From positions 1-64,000 of the forward strand of contig CAMDBI010000013.1 of NCBI GenBank assembly GCA_945889005.1: DNA of 64,000 nucleotides. Direction: 5' to 3'. Positions within the stretch are counted from its first letter, which is position 1. Each line of letters begins with the position of its first letter. Made by a program: the position numbers and the translations under genes. This DNA is from Bacteroides fragilis. GTDB lineage: Bacteria > Bacteroidota > Bacteroidia > Bacteroidales > DTGW01. Below the pieces are notes generated by a model. The model had not been told where the DNA came from and made no database searches. It saw only the letters and a list, made by a program, of their open reading frames with translations. Of the stretch, positions 18,616-27,117 are shown one piece after another.

Positions 18616-21405
18616 ATGGCTTTAGGCTGGAACGAAATAAAAGAACGTGCCGTTAGATTCTCGAAAGAGTGGGAGGGTACTTGCAACGAAGAAGCAGACG
18701 CAAAGCCTTTTCTGGTTGAGTTTTTCAATGTATTTGGTATAAGTCATCGCAAAGTTGCAACATTTGAGCATAGAGTTAAGAAGCTTGACGAACACGATGG
18801 ATATATCGATTTACTTTGGAAAGGCACTATACTCATTGAAATGAAAAGTCGGGGTAAAAACCTCGATAAAGCATACCAACAAGCAAAGGATTATTTACAC
18901 GGATTAAAACAACACGAATTACCCAAGTATATTTTAATTTCTGACTTCGATAAATTTAGACTTTACGATGTTGATGAGAATAAAGAAACCGATTTTCAAT
19001 TAGCTGATTTAGTAAGTAACGTACAGTTATTTGGATTTATAGCAGGATACCAAAAACGAGTATATAAAGACGAAGACCCTGTAAACATTGAGGCAGCCTA
19101 TTTGATGGGCAAACTGCACGATGCTTTAAAAGAGGCCGGCTACGCCGGCCATGAGCTAGAAAAATATTTGGTGCGCTTGCTTTTTTGCCTATTTTCAGAA
19201 GATACCACCATTTTCGAAAAGCGTTCGTTTCAGGAATATATCGAAAATAAAACCAACGAAGATGGTACCGACCTTGGTATGCACATTGCACAATTGTTTC
19301 AGGTACTTAACACACCAAACGACAAACGCCAAAAAACATTAGACGAAAGCCTTGCGGCTTTCCCCTATGTCAATGGAGCTTTATTTGAAGAACAACTTTC
19401 GTTTGCTTCGTTTAACAGCAAAATGCGTCAAAGTTTGTTAGAGTGCTGTTACCTCGATTGGAGTAAAATTTCGCCTGCCATCTTTGGTTCTATGTTCCAG
19501 AGCGTAATGGATACCAACCAACGCCGTAACCTTGGAGCACATTACACGAGCGAAAAGAACATATTGAAATTAATTAAACCACTGTTTCTCGATAAGCTGT
19601 GGCAAGAGTTTGAAGCGTCGAAAAACAACACCAATAAGCTCAAAACTTTTCAACGCAAAATAGCTTCGCTTCGTTTTCTCGACCCCGCTTGTGGTTGCGG
19701 TAATTTCTTGGTGATAACCTACCGAGAATTGCGATTGTTAGAACTCGAAATCATCAAATCCCTGCAAGGTCAGCAGCGAGTAACCGATGTTTCGAACCTG
19801 ATGTTGTGCGATGTCGACCGTTTTTATGGTATCGAGTACGAAGAATTTCCCGCACAAATAGCACAAGTAGCCCTTTGGCTTATCGACCACCAAATGAATA
19901 TGCTCGTTTCGCAAGAGTTTGGCGAGTACTTTGTTCGTTTACCCTTACGTAAATCGGCAAAGATTATAAACGGTAACGCCCTACGTACCGATTGGGACAG
20001 CATGATTGAACTTCTCCCTTGGGAAAGCAAACACGACCGTGAAAAGTATGATTATATTCTTGGAAATCCTCCTTTTATAGGCAAACAGCTACAAAACGAA
20101 TCGCAAAAAAGCGATATGGAGTTAATTTTTAATGGTGTAAACGGTGCCGGAGTTCTCGATTATGTTTCTGCATGGTATATCAAAGCCGCACAGTATCTGC
20201 AAAAGCATAATACCCATGATATAGAATCTGAATATAAAACCCGTGTGGCATTTGTTTCAACAAATTCAATTGCACAGGGCGAGCAAGTAGGGGTTTTATG
20301 GAACGAAATGTTTAACCGATACAAAATAAAGATACATTTTGCACACCGTACTTTCAAATGGGGCAATGAAGCAAAAGCCAATGCCGCTGTTCATGTAGTT
20401 ATTATCGGTTTTTCAAACTTCGATTTGTCTGAAAAGTACATTTACGAATATGAAGATATAAAAGCAGAACCCCACGAATTAAAAGTTAAGAATATAAATC
20501 CATATTTGGTAGAGGGTAAAGATTTAAACATTCTAAAAAGAAGGCAGCCTATATGTAATGTTCCTGAAATTTCATTTGGCAGTATGCCAAACGATGGTGG
20601 TTTTCTTGTTCTTTCTGATGAAGAAAAGATTAATTTATTAAAAGTTGAGCCTGATGCAATTAAATTTATAAAACCATTATTGAGCGCACATGAATATTTA
20701 AATGGGGAAAAACGCTGGTGTATTTGGCTTGTAAATGCAAATCCAACAGATTTTAGAAAAATAACAGAGATTGCAAAAAGAGTTGAAAATGTTAAAAAAA
20801 ATAGAGAAGCTAGTACAAGAGAAGCTACAAAGAAACTTGCAGCTTTTCCATATCTCTTTGGTGAAATTAGGCAGCCTTCGTCAGATTATATTTTAATTCC
20901 AAGACATTCATCTGAAAATAGAAAATATATTCCATTTGGTTTTTTCACTAAAGATGATATAGCAAGTGATAGTTGTTTGTTTGTTGCAAATACAAATCTT
21001 TATCAGTTTGGAATATTATCATCTTTAATGCATATTGTTTGGGTTGCTTGCGTTTGTGGTAGAATAAAGAGTGATTACAGGTATTCAAATGAGCTGGTGT
21101 ACAATAACTACCCTTGGCCTGAAAACTCATCAGACAAACAAAAAGAAGCCATCGAAAAAGCCGCTCAAAAGGTATTAGACGCACGGTTAGAATTTCCTAA
21201 TAGCAGCCTTGCCGACCTTTACGACCCGCTTACCATGCCCCCTGCATTGGTAAAAGCCCACAACGAACTCGACAAGGCTGTCGATTTAGCCTATCGTCCG
21301 CAACCTTTTATTAATGAAACTAAAAGGATTGAGTTTCTATTTGAACTTTATGATAAATACACGGCTGGGCTGTTTCAAGGTGAAGGAATGAAGAAAAAGA
21401 AATAA
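18616..21405 (+). CDS. MmeI-like (type IIL/IIG) combined restriction endonuclease-methyltransferase
   Basis: 929 aa. Domains in order: N-terminal nuclease with Asp65, Glu75 and Lys77 in a D-x9-E-x-K layout (GYIDLLWKGTILIEMKS), the spacing of MmeI; helical spacer (~170-330); adenine methyltransferase with motif I FLDPACGCGNFL (~353) and motif IV LGNPPF (~485); target-recognition and C-terminal domains (~620-929). In this family one chain cuts a set distance from its site and methylates one strand for protection. All catalytic motifs are intact. The alternative is a PglX-like BREX methylase, but the nuclease motif and missing BREX genes argue against that. The recognition site cannot be read by eye. 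Confidence 0.9.
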   Translation: MALGWNEIKERAVRFSKEWEGTCNEEADAKPFLVEFFNVFGISHRKVATFEHRVKKLDEHDGYIDLLWKGTILIEMKSRGKNLDKAYQQAKDYLHGLKQHELPKYILISDFDKFRLYDVDENKETDFQLADLVSNVQLFGFIAGYQKRVYKDEDPVNIEAAYLMGKLHDALKEAGYAGHELEKYLVRLLFCLFSEDTTIFEKRSFQEYIENKTNEDGTDLGMHIAQLFQVLNTPNDKRQKTLDESLAAFPYVNGALFEEQLSFASFNSKMRQSLLECCYLDWSKISPAIFGSMFQSVMDTNQRRNLGAHYTSEKNILKLIKPLFLDKLWQEFEASKNNTNKLKTFQRKIASLRFLDPACGCGNFLVITYRELRLLELEIIKSLQGQQRVTDVSNLMLCDVDRFYGIEYEEFPAQIAQVALWLIDHQMNMLVSQEFGEYFVRLPLRKSAKIINGNALRTDWDSMIELLPWESKHDREKYDYILGNPPFIGKQLQNESQKSDMELIFNGVNGAGVLDYVSAWYIKAAQYLQKHNTHDIESEYKTRVAFVSTNSIAQGEQVGVLWNEMFNRYKIKIHFAHRTFKWGNEAKANAAVHVVIIGFSNFDLSEKYIYEYEDIKAEPHELKVKNINPYLVEGKDLNILKRRQPICNVPEISFGSMPNDGGFLVLSDEEKINLLKVEPDAIKFIKPLLSAHEYLNGEKRWCIWLVNANPTDFRKITEIAKRVENVKKNREASTREATKKLAAFPYLFGEIRQPSSDYILIPRHSSENRKYIPFGFFTKDDIASDSCLFVANTNLYQFGILSSLMHIVWVACVCGRIKSDYRYSNELVYNNYPWPENSSDKQKEAIEKAAQKVLDARLEFPNSSLADLYDPLTMPPALVKAHNELDKAVDLAYRPQPFINETKRIEFLFELYDKYTAGLFQGEGMKKKK

Positions 21406-21414
21406 TTAAATCTT

Positions 21415-22536
21415 ATGGCAAAAAATATAAATAAAAAACCATTTGACGAAGCAACTAAATTAAAGCTCGAAATATTTGGTGAATGCTTTCGTGAGTGGTT
21501 GCCTGTCTTTATTCATAATCCGGCTGTGGATAAAATATATATTTACGACTTCTTTGCAGGAAGTGGTACTGATAGTGATGGGAGTTTAGGAAGTCCTTTA
21601 ATACTTTTAAATGAAGCCAAAGGAGAGAATTGTAAAGTATGTAATTCAGTTGGTAACAAACAAATTGTTTTTGCATTCAATGAGCTGCTTGATGACAAAA
21701 ATAAAGAATTAGAAGAGTCTATAAATAAGTATATTGATAAATGTATCAAAGACAATTGTAATAAAAGTGATTGTCACTATAAACGACATGTTGGTAAGTT
21801 TGAATTTAAAGAAGCCTTTAATGGTGAAAAATTTAAATTAATTTTGAATAATAATAAAATTGCGAAGTTCATTTTATTAGACCAATACGGGTTTAAACAA
21901 GTCGACGAACAAATTTTTAAGGAATTAGTAATTGCTCCTAAAACAGATTTCATCTTTTTTATTGCTTCGTCTTTTATAGATAGATTCAAAGAACACCCAA
22001 ATATAAAAAAGTATTTTGATACACCATCAATTGACTTTGAAACCATAAAACCTAAAGAAAGACATAAAGTAATTGCAAATTACTTTAAAGATTTAATAGG
22101 TAATGAAAACTATTATCTCCACCATTTTACAATTAGAAAAGGTTCAAATCACTATGGTTTAATATTTGGCTCTAATCATTCTTTAGGTATGGAGAAATTT
22201 TTAAAAGTTTGTTGGAAAAAAGATGAATTTTCAGGTGAATCAAATGATAATAGCCATGATGATTTTACTAAAGATATGCTTTTTTATAACCCTACAACAT
22301 CAAACAAAAAAGAGGCAATAAAAACAAAGATTAAATCCAAGATTCTGAACGGTGAAATAAAAGATAATATTTCAGGTTTTAAATATGCTTTATCCGAGCT
22401 TTGCATGCCGGTAATATTTACTGAATCTGTTAAAGAATTGGAGAAAAAAGGATTAATAAAGAGGGTTGGGGATTTAAATTATCAATCTGTAAATATTCAT
22501 GATTGTAAGAAATATACAATTGAAAAATTGAAATAA
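21415..22536 (+). CDS. tcmP: Three-Cys-motif partner protein TcmP
   Basis: 373 aa. IYDFFAGSGTDSDGSLGSPL near the N-terminus is the family signature and looks like a methyltransferase-type motif I. A Cys-rich stretch follows (CKVCNSV, then CIKDNCNKSDCHYK), probably metal binding. FILLDQYGFKQVD and a winged-helix-like C-terminus (VKELEKKGLIKRV) fit the family. TcmP is defined by pairing with the DUF5131 protein, and that gene starts at the very next base. It is 9 bases behind the MmeI-like gene. Biochemical function is unknown to me. Confidence 0.88.
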   Translation: MAKNINKKPFDEATKLKLEIFGECFREWLPVFIHNPAVDKIYIYDFFAGSGTDSDGSLGSPLILLNEAKGENCKVCNSVGNKQIVFAFNELLDDKNKELEESINKYIDKCIKDNCNKSDCHYKRHVGKFEFKEAFNGEKFKLILNNNKIAKFILLDQYGFKQVDEQIFKELVIAPKTDFIFFIASSFIDRFKEHPNIKKYFDTPSIDFETIKPKERHKVIANYFKDLIGNENYYLHHFTIRKGSNHYGLIFGSNHSLGMEKFLKVCWKKDEFSGESNDNSHDDFTKDMLFYNPTTSNKKEAIKTKIKSKILNGEIKDNISGFKYALSELCMPVIFTESVKELEKKGLIKRVGDLNYQSVNIHDCKKYTIEKLK

Positions 22537-23247
22537 ATGAAAGCATCTAAAATAGAATGGACAGAATCAACTTGGAATCCCTCTACGGGCTGTACCAAGC
22601 TTTCCGCTGGTTGTGCAAACTGCTATGCAGAAGTAATGACACGCCGATTGGTTGCAATGGGTATAGATAAATATAAAAATGGCTTTAATCTTACATGTCA
22701 TTACAATGAATTGCAATTGCCATATTCGTGGAAAAAGCCTCGAATGATATTTGTCAATTCAATGAGCGACCTCTTTCACGAAGATATGCCTTTCGAGTTT
22801 ATTAAAGCTGTGTTCAAAGTAATGAACGAATGTCAGCAACATACATTTCAGGTTTTAACCAAACGTGCCGATATTTTAGAAAAGTATTATACCCTTTTAG
22901 ATTGGACACCGAATATCTGGATGGGTGTTACAGTAGAACACAATAAAGTTACACACCGCATTGATTCACTTAGAAAAGTTCCTGCGGTAGTTAAATTTTT
23001 ATCTGTTGAACCTTTATTGTCGGCTATTCCTAATATGAATCTTTTTGAAATCGATTGGGTTATAGTTGGTGGCGAAAGTGGTCAGAAGGCTCGACCTATT
23101 GAAAAGGAATGGGTTATAGACATCAAAAATCAATGCGAGCAAAAGCAAATACCTTTCTTTTTCAAGCAATGGGGAGGTAGAAACAAAAAAGCATCTGGCA
23201 AATTACTTCAAGGTAAGATATATTGCCAAATGCCTGTTTGTGTTTAA
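22537..23247 (+). CDS. DUF5131 (phage Gp37/Gp68) three-Cys-motif protein, radical-SAM-like
   Basis: 236 aa. KIEWTESTWNPSTGC opens the protein and the cysteines C19, C26 and C29 lie in CTKLSAGCANCY, a C-x6-C-x2-C arrangement thought to hold an iron-sulfur cluster. FVNSMSDLFHEDMPFEFI, FQVLTKRAD and VIVGGESGQKARPI are family hallmarks. It follows TcmP with no gap, so the two are translationally coupled and likely work together. The family occurs on phages and in mobile islands. The chain ends soon after KQWGG, slightly shorter than many relatives. Confidence 0.9.
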   Translation: MKASKIEWTESTWNPSTGCTKLSAGCANCYAEVMTRRLVAMGIDKYKNGFNLTCHYNELQLPYSWKKPRMIFVNSMSDLFHEDMPFEFIKAVFKVMNECQQHTFQVLTKRADILEKYYTLLDWTPNIWMGVTVEHNKVTHRIDSLRKVPAVVKFLSVEPLLSAIPNMNLFEIDWVIVGGESGQKARPIEKEWVIDIKNQCEQKQIPFFFKQWGGRNKKASGKLLQGKIYCQMPVCV

Positions 23248-23251
23248 TAAA

Positions 23252-23273
23252 AAGCCCGATCTCTCGGAACTTT
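23252..23273. terminator. Possible weak bidirectional terminator
   Basis: AAAG, then CCGA-TCTC-TCGG, then CTTT form a short stem with internal mismatches between the convergent ends of the DUF5131 gene and rlmD. The stem is short, so this is tentative. Confidence 0.3.
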
Positions 23274-23292
23274 ATATTATATATTAATCAAA

Positions 23293-24693
23293 CTATTTTC
23301 TTACTAAAAGCGCTACATTTTCGACATGGTGCGTGTGGGGGAACATGTCGACCGGTTGAATCGCTTCTACAGCGTAGAGCTCGTTCATTAGTGCAATATC
23401 TCGGGCTTGTGTAGCTGGGTTGCAGCTAACATAGACAATACGCTCGGGTAGAGCCGTTAATACAGTTTTTACTACATCGCCATGCATACCGGCGCGAGGG
23501 GGGTCTATAATCATTACATCGGGTTTTCCGTTGGCCGCAATAAAGGATTCGGTCAAAACATCCTTCATGTCACCGGCAAAAAAGCTGGTATTTTCAATGT
23601 TATTGTACTTCGAATTGGCTTTGGCATCTTCGATTGCTTCGGGTACATATTCTATACCTACTACCTTCTGGGCTTTTGCTGCCACAAAATTGGCTATAGT
23701 GCCTGTGCCGGTATATAAATCGTATACAATTTCGTTTCCGGTAAGATTGGCAAAATCGCGGGCTACTTTATACAATGTATATGCCTGTTGGCTATTGGTT
23801 TGGTAAAACGATTTTGGGCCGATCTTGAATTTTAAGCCTTCCATTTCTTCGACTATGTGGTCGTCGCCACGATAGCTGATTATATCGATTCCCTCAAGAG
23901 TATCGTTCGCTTTTCCATTGATCGCGTACATTAAAGCACTTATTTGGCTGAATTCGCTAGCAATATAATCGAGCAAGGCATTAATGGTCTCGCTATCGTT
24001 GTGTTGAAAAACGACAATAAGCATCACTTTGCCCGAAAGCGTGGTACGTATAATGATATTGCGAAGCAAACCGGTATGATTTCTGATATTGCAAAATTCA
24101 ATATCGTGATCGAAGGCAAATTGCTTAATTTTTAGTCGGATTTCGTTCGATGGGTCTGCTTGTAGGTGGCATTTGCGAATGTCGATAATTTTGTCGAACA
24201 TACCCGGCACATGAAAGCCTAGCGCTCTGAATTCCATCGGGTTGCCAGTCTGAATTTCTTCCTGGGTAAGCCAACGAAGATCGGAAAAAGTGTATTCGAG
24301 CTTGTTGCGGTAAAATTCTGTTTTTTCGGAACCTAGTATTTCATGTACTTTGCCAACTTCAATTTTTCCAATACGCTGAAAGGCGTCCACAACCTGCTTT
24401 TGCTTATATTTTATTTGTTCGGCGTAGGGCAGGGCTTGCCATTTACAGCCCCCACAAACACCAAAATGTTCACAAAATGGCTGAAGGCGAAGACTAGACG
24501 GTTTCTTAATTTCAACAACTTTGCCTTCCATGAAACTCGATTTTTTTCGAGTAATCTGAACGTCAATTACATCGCCGGGAATAACATAGGGAACGAAAAG
24601 AACTTTGTTTTCGATTCGGGCTATGGCATTGCCTTCGGCAGCAATATCGGTTATTTCTATATCTCGAAGAATTGGGAAGGGCTTTTTTTTCAT
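23293..24693 (-). CDS. rlmD: 23S rRNA (uracil-5-)-methyltransferase of the RlmD/RumA family
   Basis: 466 aa. A TRAM domain (~5-65) precedes CEHFGVCGGCKWQALPYAEQ, the cysteines for a 4Fe-4S cluster. The SAM domain has YDLYTGTGTIANF, IDPPRAGMHGDVV and the catalytic-Cys motif VSCNPATQARD. It methylates C5 of a uracil in 23S rRNA. Several paralogues of this family (RlmC, RlmD, TrmA-like) exist in Bacteroidota, so the exact uridine is uncertain. ATG start. Confidence 0.9.
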   Translation of the reverse strand: MKKKPFPILRDIEITDIAAEGNAIARIENKVLFVPYVIPGDVIDVQITRKKSSFMEGKVVEIKKPSSLRLQPFCEHFGVCGGCKWQALPYAEQIKYKQKQVVDAFQRIGKIEVGKVHEILGSEKTEFYRNKLEYTFSDLRWLTQEEIQTGNPMEFRALGFHVPGMFDKIIDIRKCHLQADPSNEIRLKIKQFAFDHDIEFCNIRNHTGLLRNIIIRTTLSGKVMLIVVFQHNDSETINALLDYIASEFSQISALMYAINGKANDTLEGIDIISYRGDDHIVEEMEGLKFKIGPKSFYQTNSQQAYTLYKVARDFANLTGNEIVYDLYTGTGTIANFVAAKAQKVVGIEYVPEAIEDAKANSKYNNIENTSFFAGDMKDVLTESFIAANGKPDVMIIDPPRAGMHGDVVKTVLTALPERIVYVSCNPATQARDIALMNELYAVEAIQPVDMFPHTHHVENVALLVRK

Positions 24694-24774
24694 TAATGAA
24701 TTTTAAGAAATTAGATAAAAGATGTCAGATTTGAGATATTAGATTATAGCTATGAGATGTGAAATTTTTTATTT

Positions 24775-25461
24775 CTAATCGATATTAAAAGAAATTACAG
24801 CCTTGGCTTTCCAAACTTCTACGATTTCGGAAACCAAAATTGTATAGGCTTCGAAATCGGGATTGTCGGAAATTAATTTTAATTTGTTGGGAATATCTTT
24901 ATTGAGGCGTTTGAAAACTACACCATCGTTTAGGCTAACAATGATATATGTTTGGTCGTTTTTTATATTTGAAATGTTTTCGACATATTCTGCCAAAATA
25001 TAGGAGCCCGATTTAATGGGCAACATACTTTCTCCTTTAATCTGAAAAGCTCTATAGGTGCGATCTTGTTTAAGCTCAGGTAATGGCAGCGAAAAAACAG
25101 GTAGCGTTTCGATGTATTCTTTGTCGGCGTATCCATTGAGGTAGCCAGCCGAGGCTTTGACGGGAACAAGGGTTATAAGTTCTTTGTTTTTAGCATCGGT
25201 TACAATGCTTAGTATTTTTGGTGCTTCTTTTTGAGAATCTTTTGGTAAAGCGCCATTCGACAGGTTGATGTTGAAAAGGTCGTCGACAGTTATATCGAAT
25301 AGTCGGGAAATTTTCTTAAGTAAGTCAATGCCAGGTTCGGCACGCTGTTCCTCGTACGAGCCAATAACAGGCCGCTTTATATTTAGAGCATTGGCTAGGT
25401 CTTCCTGGGTCATGTCGTGTTGGCGACGCAGGTATTTCAGATTAGACGAAAAATGGTTCAT
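24775..25461 (-). CDS. XRE-type, LexA/CI-like self-cleaving transcriptional regulator
   Basis: 228 aa. Helix-turn-helix at ~8-60 (MTQEDLANALNIKRPVIGSY). The C-terminal half is a peptidase S24 fold: Ser145 in IKGESMLPI, Lys184 in VVFKRLNK, and Ala105-Gly106 (KASAGYL) at the place where LexA-type repressors cut themselves. All three parts needed for RecA-assisted autocleavage are present. It is not next to a prophage but lies 2 bases behind the peptide transporter gene on the same strand. It may report DNA damage. Confidence 0.88.
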   Translation of the reverse strand: MNHFSSNLKYLRRQHDMTQEDLANALNIKRPVIGSYEEQRAEPGIDLLKKISRLFDITVDDLFNINLSNGALPKDSQKEAPKILSIVTDAKNKELITLVPVKASAGYLNGYADKEYIETLPVFSLPLPELKQDRTYRAFQIKGESMLPIKSGSYILAEYVENISNIKNDQTYIIVSLNDGVVFKRLNKDIPNKLKLISDNPDFEAYTILVSEIVEVWKAKAVISFNID

Positions 25462-25463
25462 AA

Positions 25464-27113
25464 TTATTTAACTCCTTTCATCATTTTTGTAAGTTTGGGT
25501 GCAATTGCAAATGCCAGTAGTGCAATAACAAGTGTTTCAATGGCAATAAATGTAAAAACATCGATATTGTAACCAGATATCATTGATTTGATAACAGCAG
25601 CAAGATAGTTGCCAATAGCCGATGACGCGAACCAAACCCCCATCATTACCGACACGATTTTTGTAGGCGACAATTTAGTAATCATCGACAAACCAATTGG
25701 CGACAAGCAAAGTTCACCAAGAGTGTGAAGCATATACACCGCCAATAGCCATAATGGGCTTATAAGCATTCCATTGCCCGCAATTTTGTTTGCCCATACC
25801 ATTACCCAAAAACCTAAGCTAAGAAAAACAAGTCCTATTGCAAACTTGTAAGGTATGCCTGGATTCAATTTGTTTCGATCGAGCCATACCCACATGTAAG
25901 AGAATAATGGTCCAATTATAAATATAGCCAATGGGTTTATAGATTGAAATATCGAAGAAGGTAGTTCAACAACTTTATTATTTAGAAAAAAAAACCGAAT
26001 ACTAATGTAAGAAACAATTATTATAAAGGTACTTATCAGCCAAGGTCGGTATTTTGTTTTAAACCTATTGTAATTAAAAAAAGCAATAGTGAGGCAGCAA
26101 ATTGTCAAAAAACCGGCAATAGAATCAAACAGACTAACACTTACTATTCTGTTGGTATTGTCACGAGCAAAAATATTAAATGTACCTCCAGCTTGTTCAA
26201 AACCAATCCAAAAAGAAAGGCTAAAAAATGCAAGAATAAAAATAACTCCAATGCGGCTCCATTCATCACGAGAACGAGTATTTGATACGATAGTATAGAT
26301 AACATAAGAAAATAAGGCTAAAACACTTAAAACAACAGTAATATTGACAATCGATTTATCAATATTAGTAATAGCCCAAATTATAGCCCAAACCATTAAT
26401 GTACCTATAATTGTGTATAAAACAATTTGTATTGAATACTTTAAGGGAAGTGTTAAAGAAGAAGAATCAAGGTTCTTTGGTAATCCAATATTTCCTAAAG
26501 TTTTGTGACGAGACCAAAGCCAAAGTGTACTAATAATCATACCTATCCCTGCGGCAAAGAAGCCCCAATGCCAACCGGCTGTTTCGCCAAGCGATCCGGC
26601 AATTAAAGGAGCAAAAAAAGCTCCGGCATTGATACCCATGTAAAAAATGGTAAAACCTCCGTCGCGTCGTGCATCGCCTGAATCGTATAATGCACCAACC
26701 ATTGTTGAGATATTAGGTTTAAAAAGACCATTGCCCAGTATTAATGTCCCTAAACCTGTGTAAAGCAAAAATAAACGAGTTTCAATATTTGTAGGGTCGG
26801 TCAACGAGCTTGCAGCTAAAGTAAATTGACCAATAGCAATTATTAAAGCTCCTGTATACACGGTAAATCGGTGCCCCCAGTATTTATCTGCCAAAATTCC
26901 ACCAAGCATAGGGGTTAGATAAACAAGACCAGTAAAAATACCATATATTTTCAAAGCTTCTACTTCACTTAATCCAAATCCTCCGTTAAGCAAATTGGCT
27001 GTAAGATACAAAACCAACAATGCCCGCATTCCATAGTAGCTAAAGCGCTCCCAGAGTTCTGTAGCGAACAAAGTACTAAGTCCTATCGGGTGTCCAAAGA
27101 ATTTTTTACTCAT
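25464..27113 (-). CDS. Proton-dependent oligopeptide transporter (POT family)
   Basis: 549 aa with about 14 membrane helices. GHPIGLSTLFATELWERFSY carries the E-x2-ER-type motif of TM1, followed by GGILADKYWGHR (the MFS-type loop) and FYMGINAGAFFAPLIAG (PTR2 signature). It should import di- and tripeptides with protons. It is 4 bases behind the T9SS cargo gene and 2 ahead of the XRE regulator, so the three may share a transcript. Confidence 0.93.
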   Translation of the reverse strand: MSKKFFGHPIGLSTLFATELWERFSYYGMRALLVLYLTANLLNGGFGLSEVEALKIYGIFTGLVYLTPMLGGILADKYWGHRFTVYTGALIIAIGQFTLAASSLTDPTNIETRLFLLYTGLGTLILGNGLFKPNISTMVGALYDSGDARRDGGFTIFYMGINAGAFFAPLIAGSLGETAGWHWGFFAAGIGMIISTLWLWSRHKTLGNIGLPKNLDSSSLTLPLKYSIQIVLYTIIGTLMVWAIIWAITNIDKSIVNITVVLSVLALFSYVIYTIVSNTRSRDEWSRIGVIFILAFFSLSFWIGFEQAGGTFNIFARDNTNRIVSVSLFDSIAGFLTICCLTIAFFNYNRFKTKYRPWLISTFIIIVSYISIRFFFLNNKVVELPSSIFQSINPLAIFIIGPLFSYMWVWLDRNKLNPGIPYKFAIGLVFLSLGFWVMVWANKIAGNGMLISPLWLLAVYMLHTLGELCLSPIGLSMITKLSPTKIVSVMMGVWFASSAIGNYLAAVIKSMISGYNIDVFTFIAIETLVIALLAFAIAPKLTKMMKGVK

Positions 27114-27117
27114 TAGC

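Noticed and set aside
18616-21405. PglX of a BREX system
   Set aside because: No brxA, brxB, brxC or pglZ gene is present, and the D-x9-E-x-K nuclease motif fits MmeI-like enzymes.
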